Of a DNA stretch of 64,000 nt, positions 51,113-60,322 are shown in pieces (the first letter of the stretch is position 1; each line of letters begins with the position of its first letter). The translations under genes and the position numbers were made by a program. Source of the stretch: Leucobacter sp. L43. GTDB taxonomy: Bacteria > Actinomycetota > Actinomycetes > Actinomycetales > Microbacteriaceae. The DNA is taken from assembly GCF_016597785.1 (NCBI RefSeq), contig NZ_JAENJG010000003.1, forward strand, positions 248,001 to 312,000. The letters are read 5' to 3'. Below the pieces are notes generated by a model. The model ran no database searches. It was not told where the DNA came from and was given only the letters and a program-made list of their open reading frames with translations.

Positions 51113-51751
51113 CTACTGCAGCACCTCGACCATTTCCGCCGGATCGATGAGGCGGCCCGCGATCGTGCCGCCGGTGACGCCCGAGCGGTCGCCCGCGTCG
51201 CGCAGATGGTCGACGATCCAGACGAGCTCGTCGGCCTCGCGGGTCACGATCCAGTCGGTGTCGCCGATGCCGCAGGTGGCAGCCGACTGAACCGAGACGG
51301 CCGCCGAGGCGCCGGCCAGGCCAGGCCGGTCGCTCGCCCCGCTCACGGAGAGCCACTGCTTCGGCGACTCATCGGCTGCGGCAGCATCGACGACGACGCC
51401 GAGAGTGCTCCAGGTGCGAATGAGGGGCTGCACGATCGCCGTGCGCCGCAACTGACGCAGGGACCACTGCAGATCCTCGGGTGCGGCCCCCTGCAGCCAG
51501 ACGAGCACGTCGGCGTCTGAGCGCACTCCGCTGACGTCGTACCAGCCGCGGACGACGACGCCCTCATCATCGATCTCCCGCGACACGTCTTCGAGCTCGC
51601 GGACGATGCCGGGCACGTCACGACCGTCGAGCACGACCGGGTGCGACGAACTCACGCGGAACGCCGCGAAGAGCGAGAACGTGGTCTCAGGCACGCCGCT
51701 CTCCAGCGCGTCAGAAGGGATGGCTGCGGGATCGATTCCGAGTTCGCTCAT
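51113..51751 (-). CDS. coproheme decarboxylase (ChdC/HemQ)-like protein lacking the heme-ligand segment
   Basis: 212 aa. The chlorite-dismutase-like fold is recognisable from TTFSLFAAFRVS, GVVVRGWYDVSGVRSDADVLVW (65-85), LRQLRRT, WSTLGV, then GDTDWIVTREADELVWIVDHLRD (164-185) and GRLIDPAEMVEVLQ. Set beside actinobacterial HemQ as I recall it, the middle is missing: the KSHIPAFLAGEEP-like loop, the YPFVRSYEWY stretch with the catalytic Tyr, and the EHG segment with the heme-ligand His are replaced by a short Ala/Ser/Gly linker (137-160). The late RH-x-REE helix is also changed (RSGVTGG). It is probably not a working decarboxylase; a regulatory or scaffold paralogue is possible. No frameshift is apparent. 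Confidence 0.7.
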   Translation of the reverse strand: MSELGIDPAAIPSDALESGVPETTFSLFAAFRVSSSHPVVLDGRDVPGIVRELEDVSREIDDEGVVVRGWYDVSGVRSDADVLVWLQGAAPEDLQWSLRQLRRTAIVQPLIRTWSTLGVVVDAAAADESPKQWLSVSGASDRPGLAGASAAVSVQSAATCGIGDTDWIVTREADELVWIVDHLRDAGDRSGVTGGTIAGRLIDPAEMVEVLQ

Positions 51752-51810
51752 GCCTCCATCGTGGTGGCCGGAGGCGAGGGATGCAAGGGGCGGCGGCTCG
51801 GCCGCGATGG

Positions 51811-52125
51811 TCAGCGCACCAGCCGGGCGATCGCAGCCGAAGCCTCATGCAGCTTCTCGGCGGCCACTGCTCCGCCCTCCGCAGCGGCAGACGCGACGCA
51901 GTGACGCAGGTGATCGTCCAGGAGCTCGAGCGCCACGCGCTCCAGGGCCTTCGTCGCCGCCGAGACCTGCGTGAGGATGTCGATGCAGTACTCGTCCTCC
52001 TGCACCATGCGCTGGACGCCGCGCACCTGGCCCTCGGCGCGGCGCAGCCGCTTCAACAGTTCGTCTTTGTGCTCGATGTAGCCGTGCGTGTGCTCAGCGC
52101 AGGCAGCATCCATGACTTCGCTCAT
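51811..52125 (-). CDS. csoR: CsoR-type metal-sensing repressor
   Basis: 104 aa from ATG 52125, six bases after TACAGT. The all-helical DUF156 fold is clear: ELLKRLRRAEGQVRGVQRMVQEDEYCIDILTQVSAATKALERVALELLDDHLRHCV. The Cu(I) ligand set Cys47, His72 and Cys76 (C...HxxxC) is complete, as in copper-binding CsoR rather than RcnR or FrmR. An extra N-terminal CAEHTHGY might add ligands. No copA, copZ or other copper gene is in the window, so its targets lie elsewhere. Confidence 0.9.
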   Translation of the reverse strand: MSEVMDAACAEHTHGYIEHKDELLKRLRRAEGQVRGVQRMVQEDEYCIDILTQVSAATKALERVALELLDDHLRHCVASAAAEGGAVAAEKLHEASAAIARLVR

Positions 52126-52131
52126 GCGAGA

Positions 52132-52137
52132 ACTGTA
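52132..52137 (-). promoter_or_regulatory. leaderless -10 box of csoR
   Basis: Minus-strand TACAGT, six bases (TCTCGC), then ATG 52125. Confidence 0.55.
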
Positions 52138-52144
52138 CCCGGGT

Positions 52145-53053
52145 TCAGCCGTCCGTTCGCCGACGGCGCAGCAACCCGACGACACCCCCGCCGATCAGCA
52201 CGAGCACGGCCGCCCAGATGGCGAGGTAGAGCGGATACTCCTCAGACGCGATGCGCTCCCCGTTGAGCATCGATGCGACGACGAGGAGTGCCGGCTCGAG
52301 GTAGCTGAGCAGCCCGAACACGCTGATCGTCAGCAGTCGAGAGGCGAGGATGTAGCAGACGAGCGCGATGCCGGTGCCGATGCCGAAGACGGGTCCCAAC
52401 CAGAGGAGATTCGGGTTGACGGCGAGGGACGTGCCCGTGACGAGCTCGCGCGCCAGCAGGATCGCGGCGATCGGTGTCATCGCGAGGAACTCCCAGAACA
52501 TACCGCCCAGGTGCGCGAAACCGAGTGCCCTCCTGAGCACGAAGTACACGGGGTAGCCCACGGCGACGAGCAGCGTCTCCCAGGAGACGCCGCCGGCGCG
52601 CACGAGCTCGAAGCCGACGCCGATCGCGGCGATGCCCGCGGCAGCCCACTGCCACCACAGCAGGCGATCGCGGTACAAGAACTTGCCGACGAGCACGAGC
52701 ATCAGGGGGAGGAGGAAGTACCCGAGGGCGACCTGCAGGCCGCGCCCGTGCAGCGGTGCCCAGGTGAACACCCAGAGCTGAACGGCGATCAGCGCGCCGC
52801 ATGCGATCACTCCGAGCACGAGCAGCGGCGTGCGCCGGAGTCTGCGGCCGAGCTCGGCCACGAGATGCCACTGCCGTGCGGCGAGGAGCGCGAGGGCGAT
52901 GATGGGAATCGCGCAGAGTGTGCGCAGCGCCCAGATCGCCTCAGCCGGGGCCGGGGCGAGCAGCGGCGTGACGAAGTAGATTCCCGCGAACAGCACAGAA
53001 GAGGCGACCGAAACGATCGCCCCTCTCGAGTCGCGGCTCAGCGAGCCGGTCAC
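52145..53053 (-). CDS. RarD-type EamA-family transporter
   Basis: 302 aa with ten membrane helices in two EamA repeats. RarD features: GAIVSVASSVLFAGIYFVTPLLA, WALRTLCAIPIIALALLAARQW, VFTWAPLHGRGLQVALGYFLLPLMLVLVGKFLYRDRL, WWQWAAAGIAAIGVGFEL, and SRLLTISVFGLLSYLEPALLVVASMLNGERI. The family is described as chloramphenicol-sensitivity or amine/metabolite exporters; the substrate is unknown. It starts at GTG 53053, three bases after the GNAT stop; the AAGGAG overlapping the start codon is too close for a normal site, so translation may depend on coupling to the GNAT gene. Confidence 0.9.
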   Translation of the reverse strand: MTGSLSRDSRGAIVSVASSVLFAGIYFVTPLLAPAPAEAIWALRTLCAIPIIALALLAARQWHLVAELGRRLRRTPLLVLGVIACGALIAVQLWVFTWAPLHGRGLQVALGYFLLPLMLVLVGKFLYRDRLLWWQWAAAGIAAIGVGFELVRAGGVSWETLLVAVGYPVYFVLRRALGFAHLGGMFWEFLAMTPIAAILLARELVTGTSLAVNPNLLWLGPVFGIGTGIALVCYILASRLLTISVFGLLSYLEPALLVVASMLNGERIASEEYPLYLAIWAAVLVLIGGGVVGLLRRRRTDG

Positions 53054-53056
53054 TCC

Positions 53057-53509
53057 TTAGAGATCGATTGCGCCGATGACCTCGCCGTACGGCGTCTCGC
53101 CGATCGGGGCGAAGCCGATGTGCAGGAAGAACCCCTCCGGTCCCTCCTCGCCGCGCTCCCAGAGCACGGTGACGCGCTCGAACCCGCGGCGCCGAGCCTC
53201 TTCGATGAGCGCCTTGACGGCGAAGGTGCCGACGCCCGTTCCCTGCTCCTCGGCGTCGACGTTGATGCGCCAGAGCGCTGCCTTGAACTCCTCCTGGGAG
53301 GCGTCGGGATCGAAGTTGCCGTGGATGAACCCGACGACCTCGTCATCGCGCAGGACGACGCGCTGCCACGCCGTGTGCGCGGGCGTGACCGCCGCTGCCG
53401 CCGCGTAGGAGACGGGCGTGATGAACTGCTCCTGGCCCCGCTTCAAGCCCAGCGTATTCACCGCGACGATGGTCGCTGCGGAAAGCTCTTCGAGTCTCAG
53501 GTCGCTCAT
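53057..53509 (-). CDS. GNAT-family N-acetyltransferase
   Basis: 150 aa from ATG 53509, six bases after TAGCCT. The acetyl-CoA site is RINVDAEEQGTGVGTFAVKALIEEARRRGFERVTVLWERG (R/Q-x2-G-x-G/A form), with VVGFIHGNFD and GFFLHIGFAPIG flanking. The acceptor is unknown. Coupled to the RarD-like exporter downstream, so acetylation followed by export of a small amine or antibiotic-like compound is a possible pairing. Confidence 0.88.
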   Translation of the reverse strand: MSDLRLEELSAATIVAVNTLGLKRGQEQFITPVSYAAAAAVTPAHTAWQRVVLRDDEVVGFIHGNFDPDASQEEFKAALWRINVDAEEQGTGVGTFAVKALIEEARRRGFERVTVLWERGEEGPEGFFLHIGFAPIGETPYGEVIGAIDL

Positions 53510-53515
53510 GAATCA

Positions 53516-53521
53516 AGGCTA
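53516..53521 (-). promoter_or_regulatory. leaderless -10 box of the GNAT-rarD pair
   Basis: Minus-strand TAGCCT, six bases (TGATTC), then ATG 53509. Confidence 0.55.
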
Positions 53522-53599
53522 GCGCCTCGCGCCGTTCGCGCAAGGAGAAGGTGCAGGATCTTCGGCGGCCGCTCCGCGGCGCCGGCGGCGGGCCCGACG

Positions 53600-53663
53600 C
53601 GGATCGGGGTCGGTTTCGGGGCGTCGCCGGGTCGGCGAGTGCCCGGAGATCGACCCCGATCCG
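53600..53663 (-). terminator. long hairpin downstream of the ABC ATPase
   Basis: CGGATCGGGGTCG (53600-53612) pairs with 53651-53663 (13 bp). The 38-base interior holds a second small stem CCGGG/CCCGG (53627-53631, 53642-53646). It lies 17 bases after the ATPase stop on the minus strand. The 170-base gap otherwise shows no gene. Confidence 0.6.
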
Positions 53664-53679
53664 GAAGCGGGCACGAGCG

Positions 53680-54762
<1,083 letters not shown>

Positions 54763-54948
54763 GATGAACTCCTCTGCCGGCAGGCACGTGCCGGACGATC
54801 CGTTGCAGTGGAAGACGGCTGCATCGCCGTCGGTACCCGGTTCGGGTGAGACCCACATTAGGGGAGCGATGGGGCCAGGCGCTACGGGTGAGGCGCACGC
54901 GACGTGCGGCGGCAGGAGGGCCGCAACGGGGCGGCATCGGGGCGAATA

Positions 54949-54966
54949 TATCTCGATGTCGAGATA
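54949..54966. promoter_or_regulatory. palindrome upstream of icd
   Basis: TATCTCGA-TG-TCGAGATA is a perfect 18-base palindrome in an AT-rich patch, ending 16 bases before a -10 box TAGAAT (54983-54988). It occupies the -35 position of icd and is 187 bases upstream of msiK, so it may regulate either. The binding protein is unknown. The rest of the 264-base gap (54763-55026) shows no gene. Confidence 0.6.
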
Positions 54967-54982
54967 CTCAAACGGACTCGGG

Positions 54983-54988
54983 TAGAAT
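54983..54988 (+). promoter_or_regulatory. -10 box of icd
   Basis: TAGAAT, 38 bases before TTG 55027; the leader contains GGGAG as ribosome binding site. The -35 position is inside the palindrome at 54949-54966. Confidence 0.5.
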
Positions 54989-55026
54989 GAATCCCGGCTC
55001 ATATACGACGAAAAACGGGAGAAGCG

Positions 55027-56241
55027 TTGGCGAAGATCAAGGTTGAAGGCACGGTCGTCGAACTCGACGGCGACGAGATGACCCGCATCATCTGGCAGTT
55101 CATCAAGGACCGCCTCATCCACCCGTACCTCGACGTCACGCTCGAGTACTACGACCTGGGCATGGAGCACCGCGACGCCACCGACGACCAGGTGACGATC
55201 GACGCGGCCAATGCCATCAAGAAGCACGGCGTCGGCGTCAAGTGCGCGACGATCACGCCCGATGAGGCCCGCGTCGAAGAGTTCGGCCTGAAGAAGATGT
55301 GGCGCAGCCCGAACGGCACGATCCGCAACATCCTCGGCGGCGTCGTCTTCCGCGAACCCATCATCATCTCGAACATTCCCCGCTTGGTGCCCGGCTGGAA
55401 CAAGCCGATCATCATCGGCCGCCACGCGCACGGCGACCAGTACAAGGCGACCGACTTCAAGGCCGGCCCGGGCAAGGTCACACTGACCTACGAGCCCGCC
55501 GACGGCTCCGAGCCGCAGCAGTTCGAGGTCGTCACCCTGCCCGAGAACGGCGGCGTGATCCAGGGCCAGTACAACTTCAACGACTCGATCCGCGACTTCG
55601 CTCGCGCATCGTTCAAGTACGGTCTCTCACGCGACTACCCGGTGTACCTCTCCACGAAGAACACCATCCTCAAGGCCTACGACGGCCAGTTCAAGGACAT
55701 CTTCCAGGAGGTCTTCGACGCCGAGTTCAAGGAGCAGTTCGAAGAGCGCGGCCTCACCTACGAGCACCGACTCATCGACGACATGGTCGCCTCGGCCATG
55801 AAGTGGGAGGGCGGCTACGTCTGGGCCTGCAAGAACTACGACGGCGACGTGCAGTCGGACACCGTGGCGCAGGGCTTCGGCTCGCTCGGACTCATGACCT
55901 CCGTGCTGATGACCCCCGACGGTCAGACGGTGGAGGCGGAGGCCGCCCACGGCACCGTCACTCGCCACTTCCGTCAGCACCAGCAGGGCAAGCCGACGTC
56001 GACCAACCCCATCGCCTCGATCTTCGCCTGGACGCGCGGCCTCGCGCACCGCGGCAAGCTCGATCAGAACCAGGCGCTGATCGCCTTCTCCGAGACCCTC
56101 GAAGACGTCGTCATCAAGACGGTCGAGTCGGGCAAGATGACGAAAGACCTTGCGCTGCTCGTCGGCCCGGATCAGGGCTACCAGACGACCGAGGAGTTCC
56201 TCGCTTCGATCGACGAGAACCTGGCTGCCCGTCTGGCCTAG
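55027..56241 (+). CDS. icd: NADP-dependent isocitrate dehydrogenase, dimeric (type II) form
   Basis: 404 aa from TTG 55027, preceded by GGGAG. The protein reads [28 protein letters not shown] at the start and carries [22 protein letters not shown] (isocitrate binding), [41 protein letters not shown] (Mg site Asp residues) and [38 protein letters not shown]. This is the ~45-kDa homodimeric class shared with eukaryotes, not the 80-kDa monomeric form found in many other actinobacteria. It converts isocitrate to 2-oxoglutarate and NADPH. A double-unit hairpin follows. Confidence 0.97.
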   Translation: MAKIKVEGTVVELDGDEMTRIIWQFIKDRLIHPYLDVTLEYYDLGMEHRDATDDQVTIDAANAIKKHGVGVKCATITPDEARVEEFGLKKMWRSPNGTIRNILGGVVFREPIIISNIPRLVPGWNKPIIIGRHAHGDQYKATDFKAGPGKVTLTYEPADGSEPQQFEVVTLPENGGVIQGQYNFNDSIRDFARASFKYGLSRDYPVYLSTKNTILKAYDGQFKDIFQEVFDAEFKEQFEERGLTYEHRLIDDMVASAMKWEGGYVWACKNYDGDVQSDTVAQGFGSLGLMTSVLMTPDGQTVEAEAAHGTVTRHFRQHQQGKPTSTNPIASIFAWTRGLAHRGKLDQNQALIAFSETLEDVVIKTVESGKMTKDLALLVGPDQGYQTTEEFLASIDENLAARLA

Positions 56242-56339
56242 TGCGTTCGGCGCGAATGCGCGCGGTGAAATGGGGATCGGTGCTTCGGCGCCGGTCCCCG
56301 TTTTCGTGTGCCCGGGATGAGCGGGTGCGGCTTCGGTGA

Positions 56340-56397
56340 GAGATTCGGCTTCGGTGAGAGCTGAGCCCGGCTGTACGACTCACCGAAGCCGAATCTC
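56340..56397. terminator. terminator hairpin between icd and lacI
   Basis: A perfect 19-bp inverted repeat (56340-56358 with 56379-56397) with a 20-base loop. The left arm overlaps a tandem direct repeat of CGGCTTCGGTGAGAG (56328-56342 and 56346-56360), so alternative pairings are possible. It separates the convergent icd and lacI genes. Confidence 0.7.
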
Positions 56398-56401
56398 ACA
56401 C

Positions 56402-56452
56402 GGCGGCACCGCGACGGGCGGCATCGCGATGGGCGGCACCGCGATGGGCGGC
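56402..56452. repeat. 15-base tandem repeats after lacI
   Basis: Three units of GGCGGCAYCGCGAYG at 56402-56416, 56417-56431 and 56432-56446, plus a partial fourth. They lie between the icd/lacI hairpin and the lacI stop. Likely a slippage-prone non-coding tract. Confidence 0.7.
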
Positions 56453-56456
56453 GGCC

Positions 56457-57485
56457 TCAGCCCCGCATCGTCGACTCGCGCACGTCGAGCGTGGCTCGAG
56501 GCACTTCGAGCGGCACCGCGAGCGGCGTGCCCTCGGCGAGGTGCACGGCGACTTCGACGGCTCGCGCCGCGATCCCCTCCGGGTGGAGGTCGAGCGTGGT
56601 GACGCTGGGCTGTGAGATGCGGTTCTGCAGCGCTCCGGAGCCCGCGGCGAGCAGCAGGTCCTCCGGCACGCGGATCCCGTGGCGGTGCGCAGCGGCATTC
56701 AGTCCGGCGGCGTGGCGGCCGGTCAGGCAGAAGAGCCCGTCGGGGCGGGTTCCGGTCGCCGCGCCGAAGAACCGTTCGATCGCGGCCTCTCCGATGCGCT
56801 CGCCCTCCGCTTCGGGGAACGCTGCGATGTCGGGTGTCTGGCCCCGACGCTCGCACCAGGCGAGGTAGGCCTCTTCCGACTCCCGGTTCCAGGCGTTCTG
56901 ATCGGTGCCGGTGAGCAGCGCGACGCGTTCGGCACCCGCCTCTGCGAGGTGGTCGAGTGCGAGCTCCGTCTCCTCCCAGTCGCGCGTCGCGAGCTCGATG
57001 AACTGGCCGCGCCGCGCGGGGTCGGAGCCGACGGAGACGAACGGGATGTGGCGTTCGGAGAGCATCGTGAGCACCGGGTCGTTCGCGAAGGGCTCCGACA
57101 CGATGTACGCGTCTGCTGCGGTGGCGCTCAGCGGCGCTCCGGGGCGGGTGGGGTCGTCGACGAGCATCATGCTGTAGCCGCGCTCCATCGCCGCGAGTGA
57201 GGCCGCGCCGGCCATCCTGAGGAAGTAGTCGACGCCTTCCGGGAGGAAGGTGTCGAGCGATCGCAGTGGCCGAATCACGAGTGCGAGCAGCCCGAGGCGG
57301 GAGTTCTGCAGCCCTCGGGCGATCGGACTCGGCCGATATCCGATCTGTCCCGCGACGAGGGCGATGCGGTCGGCCGTCTCCTGCCGCACGACGCCCTTGC
57401 CGTTCAGGGCGTGCGAGACGGTGGTGGGCGAGACGCCGGCGGCTTTCGCCACGTCTTTGATGGTTGGTCGCCCGCTCGCTTGCAC
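56457..57485 (-). CDS. LacI-family transcriptional repressor
   Basis: 342 aa from GTG 57485, six bases after TATTCT. The HTH is PTIKDVAKAAGVSPTTVSHALNGKGVVRQETADRIALVAGQIGYRPSPIARGLQ with hinge helix. The periplasmic-binding-like core includes AADAYIVSEPFANDPVLTMLSERHIPFVSVGSDP and GLFCLTGRHAAGLNAAAHRHGIRVPEDLLLAAGSG. It is divergent from a peptide-type ABC importer and shares its promoter region with two AAACCGTTTT repeats, probably its operators. The inducer is likely the imported substrate or its product. Confidence 0.92.
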   Translation of the reverse strand: MQASGRPTIKDVAKAAGVSPTTVSHALNGKGVVRQETADRIALVAGQIGYRPSPIARGLQNSRLGLLALVIRPLRSLDTFLPEGVDYFLRMAGAASLAAMERGYSMMLVDDPTRPGAPLSATAADAYIVSEPFANDPVLTMLSERHIPFVSVGSDPARRGQFIELATRDWEETELALDHLAEAGAERVALLTGTDQNAWNRESEEAYLAWCERRGQTPDIAAFPEAEGERIGEAAIERFFGAATGTRPDGLFCLTGRHAAGLNAAAHRHGIRVPEDLLLAAGSGALQNRISQPSVTTLDLHPEGIAARAVEVAVHLAEGTPLAVPLEVPRATLDVRESTMRG

Positions 57486-57491
57486 CTCGTC

Positions 57492-57497
57492 AGAATA
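57492..57497 (-). promoter_or_regulatory. leaderless -10 box of lacI
   Basis: Minus-strand TATTCT, six bases (GACGAG), then GTG 57485. Confidence 0.6.
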
Positions 57498-57550
57498 GCC
57501 GGTCGGCTGTGGGCGGGCGGAGCGATTCCCAGGCGGCCCTCGGCCGATCC

Positions 57551-57606
57551 GTCACCGAAACGTGACAACCAAACCGTTTTTCACAAACCGTTTTGGGTGC
57601 TAGCAT
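57551..57606 (+). promoter_or_regulatory. operator/promoter region of the ABC importer operon
   Basis: Two direct copies of AAACCGTTTT start at 57571 and 57585; each contains the odd palindrome AAAC-C-GTTT typical of LacI-type sites. Just upstream GTCAC-N6-GTGAC (57551-57566) is another inverted repeat. TAGCAT (57601-57606) is the -10 candidate, with its -35 position (57578-57583) inside the repeats. Repression by the divergent LacI is the natural reading. Confidence 0.6.
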
Positions 57607-57654
57607 CGCCGATGGGTCTTCGCTCGGCGGGTGTCGGGATGAGGAGCTTCAACG

Positions 57655-59343
57655 ATGAAACTTCGAATGGAGAACAACGTGAAATTCGCACCGATTCGGG
57701 CGTCTATCGCCCTGCTTGCCGTCGGGGGCCTCGCCCTCGCGGGCTGCGCGACCGGAAGCCGCGGAGGTGACGCCGCGACACCGTCGGAAGACACGGAGCT
57801 GCTGCAGACCACGCCGGAGGCCACCGCGGAAGCCGACACCGTCGCCTGGAACTCGACCTACGGTGAGCTCGCCAGCCTCGACCCGGTCAAGGCCTTCAAC
57901 TATCCCGAGAACACGATCGTGTCGAACCTCTGCGAGCCGCTCTTCGAGATGCAGCCGGACTTCTCGGTGCAGCCGAACCTCGCGACCGAGTCCAACACCG
58001 ATGACGGGAAGACCTGGGTCTTCGGCATCCGCGACGACGTGACGTTCTGGGACGGCACGCCGATGACGGTCGACGACGTCGTGTACTCGATCAAGCGCCA
58101 CCTCGATCCCGCCGAGGGCAGCTACTGGGGCGGTGGTGTGGTCGCCAATATCGCCGAGGTCGCTGCCACGGGTGAGAACGAGGTCACGATCACGCTCCAG
58201 ACCCCCGATTACACGCTGCCGTCATCGCTCAGCACGATCATCGGCGTCGTCGTGCAGCAGGCGCAGCGCGAGGCCGCGGGTGAGAACTACGGAAACCCTG
58301 AAGCCGGCGTGATGTGCACCGGCCCCCTGAAGTTCACGCCGGGCAACTGGAAGCAGGGGCAGTCGATCACGCTCGAGCGCTACGACGACTACTGGGATGC
58401 CGACGGAAAAGCGATGGCGAAAGAGGTCAGCATCGGCTTCGTCGTCGACCCGACCGCCATCGCGAACGGCCTGAGCACCGGCGAGATCCAGGGCTCCTAT
58501 GACGTGCCGCTGCCCGCCCTGAATCAGCTGGGATCGAGCGAGACCGGCGAGCTGTACGCCGGCCAGGGCATGCAGAACATGGCGATCATCTCCACCGGCG
58601 AGGGCGTCTTCGGCGACCCAGCGGTGCGTCGGGCGCTGACTCGCGCCACGGATCGTCAGGCGATCGCCGACACCGTCTACGAGGGCACGGGAACACCGGC
58701 GCGCTCGGTCGTGCCGCAGTCGCCGTGGGACGCGGTCGAGGAGACGTCGCCCGGCATCGCCGACCTGCGCGACGAGCAGCTCCCGGACCTGAGCTTCGAC
58801 ATCGAGGCCGCGAAGGCCGAGCTGGAGGACGCGGAGGTCGACCTGACCCAGCCGATCAAGATCGCCTACCCGAGCGAGCGCAGCTTCTACGCCGACATCC
58901 TGAACGAGATGGCGAACGGCGCGAAAGAACTCGGCATCACGCTGGAACCGACCGGAGTGCCCAGCGCCCAGTTCGGCGCCTTCTTCTCCGATCCGGAGGC
59001 GCGAGCGGGGTACGACGGGTTCGTCACCACCAACTACCTGAGCGCACCCGATCCGCTGCTGCATCTCATCAGCGTCGCCAAGACCGGCAGCGATCAGAAC
59101 TACTCCGGCTTCTCCGATCCCGCCGTCGATGCGGCGCTCGACGCGGCCATCGGCGAGAGCGACGATGCCGAGCGGGCGAAGCTGACGGTCGAAGCGGAGG
59201 CTCTGATCATGCAGGAGCAGCCGTGGGTGCCGATCAACGACCTCGCGGTGCGCATGTACATGGACGAGAGCATCACCGGTGCTCCTGCGTCGTTCGTGTA
59301 CCTCTACTACCCGTGGGCCGCTGACCTCGGCGCCACCGCCTGA
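57655..59343 (+). CDS. ABC transporter substrate-binding lipoprotein, family 5 (peptide/opine type)
   Basis: 562 aa from ATG 57655, eight bases after AGGAG (ATG 57667 and GTG 57679 are later options). The signal peptide ends in the lipobox LAGC (Cys31). SBP_bac_5 features: ASLDPVKAFNYPENTIVSNLCEPLFEMQPDFSVQPNLATES, TWVFGIRDDVTFWDGTPMTVDDVVYSIKRHLDP, CTGPLKFTPGNWKQGQSITLERYDDYWD, ALTRATDRQAIADTVYEGTG, and AEALIMQEQPWVPIND. It captures a peptide-like or acylated solute outside the membrane for the permeases that follow. Divergent LacI regulator upstream; first gene of a six-gene unit. Confidence 0.94.
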   Translation: MKLRMENNVKFAPIRASIALLAVGGLALAGCATGSRGGDAATPSEDTELLQTTPEATAEADTVAWNSTYGELASLDPVKAFNYPENTIVSNLCEPLFEMQPDFSVQPNLATESNTDDGKTWVFGIRDDVTFWDGTPMTVDDVVYSIKRHLDPAEGSYWGGGVVANIAEVAATGENEVTITLQTPDYTLPSSLSTIIGVVVQQAQREAAGENYGNPEAGVMCTGPLKFTPGNWKQGQSITLERYDDYWDADGKAMAKEVSIGFVVDPTAIANGLSTGEIQGSYDVPLPALNQLGSSETGELYAGQGMQNMAIISTGEGVFGDPAVRRALTRATDRQAIADTVYEGTGTPARSVVPQSPWDAVEETSPGIADLRDEQLPDLSFDIEAAKAELEDAEVDLTQPIKIAYPSERSFYADILNEMANGAKELGITLEPTGVPSAQFGAFFSDPEARAGYDGFVTTNYLSAPDPLLHLISVAKTGSDQNYSGFSDPAVDAALDAAIGESDDAERAKLTVEAEALIMQEQPWVPINDLAVRMYMDESITGAPASFVYLYYPWAADLGATA

Positions 59344-59371
59344 GCCGAGTACCAGCAGGAAGGGATCGTCC

Positions 59372-60322
59372 ATGGTCTACGTGTTCAAACGGCTCGGCGC
59401 GCTGCTCGCCGTGCTGATCGTCTCGAGCTTCATCGTGTTCTCAGGCATGTACCTGGCTCCGGGAAGCCCCGAGCAGTTCCTCGTGCAGGGGCGAACGGTG
59501 AGCCCTGAGGTGCTCGCCTCGATCCGTGCGCAGTACGGCCTGGACGATCCCTTCCTTCTCAGGTACTGGCATTGGCTGATCGATGTGCTCCAGGGCAACC
59601 TGGGGCGCTCGCTGGTCACTCAGCAAGACGTCACGACGCTCGTCGCGACCCGCATCCCGACGACGCTGTACCTCGCCGGTTTCGCGGCCCTGCTCATCAT
59701 CGTGTTCGGGATCGGCCTCGGCGTGCTCGCCGCGACCCGTTCAGGCGTGTTCGAGAAGATCGTCGTGTTCGGATCGAACCTCGGGTTCGCCGTCCCCACG
59801 TTCTTCGCCGCACTGGTGCTCATGTTCATCTTCGGATCCAATCTCGGCTGGTTCCCCGTCTCGGGCTCCGGCGAGGGATTCCTCGATCGGCTCTGGCACC
59901 TGACGCTCCCCGCAATCGCGCTCGCGTTCCCCGGCATCGCCGTGGTCGCGAGGATCACGCGAACCGCGGTGCGGGAGGAGCAGGGATCCGAGCACGTGAT
60001 CATGGCGATCGCGCGCGGAGTGCCGAAGCAGCTGGTGCTGTGGCGGCACACCATCCGGAACTCGATGCTGCCGGTGACGACCGTCATCGGCACGCAGGTC
60101 GCGGGGCTGCTCGCCAGCGCCTTCGTGATCGAGTACGCGTTCACGCTCGACGGCATCGGATCGCTGCTCGTGAACTCCGTTCAGAAGAAGGATTTCGCGG
60201 TGGTGCAGGCGATCGCGCTGGTCATGGTGCTCGCATTCGGCATCGTCAACCTCATCGTCGATCTGCTGTACTCCGTGATCGATCCCCGAGTCCGTCTCAG
60301 CAAGGGAGTGACGACACGATGA
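59372..60322 (+). CDS. ABC transporter permease, DppB type
   Basis: 316 aa from ATG 59372 (AGGAAGGGA upstream). Six membrane helices; MVYVFKRLGALLAVLIVSSFIVFSGMYLAPGSP is the DppB-type first helix, followed by YGLDDPFLLRYWHWLIDVLQGNLGRSL and the EAA-like cytoplasmic loop ARGVPKQLVLWRHTIRNSMLPVTTVIG. It pairs with the next gene to form the membrane pore. Overlaps it by four bases (ATGA). Confidence 0.95.
   Translation: MVYVFKRLGALLAVLIVSSFIVFSGMYLAPGSPEQFLVQGRTVSPEVLASIRAQYGLDDPFLLRYWHWLIDVLQGNLGRSLVTQQDVTTLVATRIPTTLYLAGFAALLIIVFGIGLGVLAATRSGVFEKIVVFGSNLGFAVPTFFAALVLMFIFGSNLGWFPVSGSGEGFLDRLWHLTLPAIALAFPGIAVVARITRTAVREEQGSEHVIMAIARGVPKQLVLWRHTIRNSMLPVTTVIGTQVAGLLASAFVIEYAFTLDGIGSLLVNSVQKKDFAVVQAIALVMVLAFGIVNLIVDLLYSVIDPRVRLSKGVTTR

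Noticed and set aside
54763-55431. Upstream extension of the ABC ATPase frame
   Set aside because: It crosses the icd promoter and icd coding sequence on the other strand; GAGGAG supports ATG 54762.
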